Assembly (NCBI RefSeq): GCF_018966525.1
Contig: NZ_CP076607.1
Location: forward strand, 1,612,001-1,676,000
Direction of reading: 5' to 3'
From: Paenibacillus sophorae
Lineage (GTDB): Bacteria > Bacillota > Bacilli > Paenibacillales > Paenibacillaceae
DNA: 64,000 bases
This document shows, piece after piece, positions 63,518 to 64,000 of this stretch (its first letter is position 1; the number at the start of each line of letters is the position of its first letter). The notes beneath the pieces were generated by a model. The model had not been told where the DNA came from, did no database searches, and was given only the letters and a program-made list of their open reading frames with translations. Both the position numbers and the translations under genes were made by a program.

Positions 63518-64000
63518 ATGGCAATGGAGATTGAGCGCAAGTTCCTGCTTCCTGAGTTTCCGCAGCAGCTGATTGAAGAGGGGAAGCTGAACATTCACAG
63601 CCGGCAGCGCATCGAACAGACTTATTTGGCGATTGACGGACCGCAGGAGCTGCGCGTCCGCAAGCTTGAAGACCTCAGTTCCGGCGAGCTGCATTACACC
63701 CATACGTTCAAGAACGGCCTTGGCATCAGCCGCGAGGAAATCGAATATGAAATCTCGCAGGGCTTGTACGAACAAATGATTCGTGCCGTCCGGGCGGTGC
63801 CGCTGATTAAGGAACGCATTACCGGCGAATGGAACGGCATAACGGTAGAAATCGATATCTATGATCAACTGAAGCTGTCGGTCGTCGAGGTTGAATTTCA
63901 TTCCTTGGAGGAAGCCCAAAGCTTCGAGGCGCCGGACTGGTTCGGCCTGGATATCAGCGAAGAGAAGAAATACAGCAACAAGACGGTCTGGAAAGAATTG
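63518..64000 (+). CDS. CYTH-domain protein (3' end outside window)
   Basis: The frame opens with MAMEIERKFLL, the ExExK metal-binding signature of CYTH enzymes, after AAAAGGGGAG. It continues with IEQTYLAI, LRVRKL and VEIDIYDQ, the alternating acidic/basic strands that line the tunnel of adenylate cyclase/thiamine triphosphatase folds. It should act on a triphosphate substrate with divalent metal. 161 codons are visible before the window ends, about the usual length of the family, so little is missing. Confidence 0.88.
   Translation, partial: MAMEIERKFLLPEFPQQLIEEGKLNIHSRQRIEQTYLAIDGPQELRVRKLEDLSSGELHYTHTFKNGLGISREEIEYEISQGLYEQMIRAVRAVPLIKERITGEWNGITVEIDIYDQLKLSVVEVEFHSLEEAQSFEAPDWFGLDISEEKKYSNKTVWKEL

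Overview
The window looks like a chromosomal segment of a Paenibacillus-type firmicute. The 16S rRNA (36641-38199) has the Bacillales form. GC content is moderate, ribosome binding sites are strong AGGAGG types, TTG and GTG starts are common, and there are a SinR-like regulator, a PerR box, a CIRCE element and an SLH-anchored exoenzyme. The assignment rests on gene content and rRNA appearance, not on a database search.

Layout. (1) 1-18729 is most of an exopolysaccharide (eps-type, Wzx/Wzy) cluster. It holds eight glycosyltransferase genes in all (GT2, GT4 and GT32), an EpsG-like polymerase, an EpsL-like phosphoglycosyl transferase, an EpsN-like aminotransferase, an EpsM/NeuD-like acyltransferase on the opposite strand, a polysaccharide pyruvyl transferase, a membrane-anchored GH88/105-like hydrolase, a Wzx flippase and GalE. 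The cluster continues to the left of the window. (2) 18812-19940 (minus) is a B1-B2 pair of lasso-peptide type plus a SinR-like repressor. No precursor peptide or lasso cyclase is visible. Two PF14907-type nucleotidyltransferase paralogues, a family often found in lasso clusters, lie at 7876 and 22402. (3) htpG follows, with a CIRCE operator. (4) 23867-27140 holds an ABC-2 exporter and a YafY/WYL regulator. (5) 27630-33837 is an envelope block: two HupE/UreJ-like membrane proteins around an SLH-anchored purple-acid-phosphatase-like enzyme, then YibE/F. (6) 33923-36204 holds small soluble proteins, including a 42-residue DUF4023-like protein. (7) 36641-43252 is an rRNA operon (16S-23S-5S) followed by 15 tRNA genes. 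(8) 43656-48901 holds a LysR regulator, debris of a peptide ABC transporter, a DUF1847 protein and a two-subunit molybdopterin/4Fe-4S oxidoreductase. (9) 49035-54351 (minus) holds a secreted stalk-domain protein, catalase with a PerR box, and alpha-glucan phosphorylase. (10) 54650-61419 is a shikimate/quinate locus: LysR regulator, OYE-type flavin reductase, AroE, MFS transporter and AroD, with AroK on the opposite strand. (11) The right end has a TipA-like MerR regulator, a DEDDh exonuclease and a partial CYTH protein.

The most interesting signal is regulatory. Three 16-bp palindromes of the form GTTCNTT-NN-ANAGAAC match the half-site GTTCTYT known for Bacillus SinR. Two lie in the promoter region of the lasso-like B1-B2-sinR unit. 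One overlaps the predicted transcription start of the nucleotidyltransferase gene inside the EPS cluster. The two nucleotidyltransferase genes also share a promoter layout, TTGACA-N15-TGTTACKCT. Together this suggests a SinR-controlled module linking RiPP-type maturation enzymes with biofilm polysaccharide genes.
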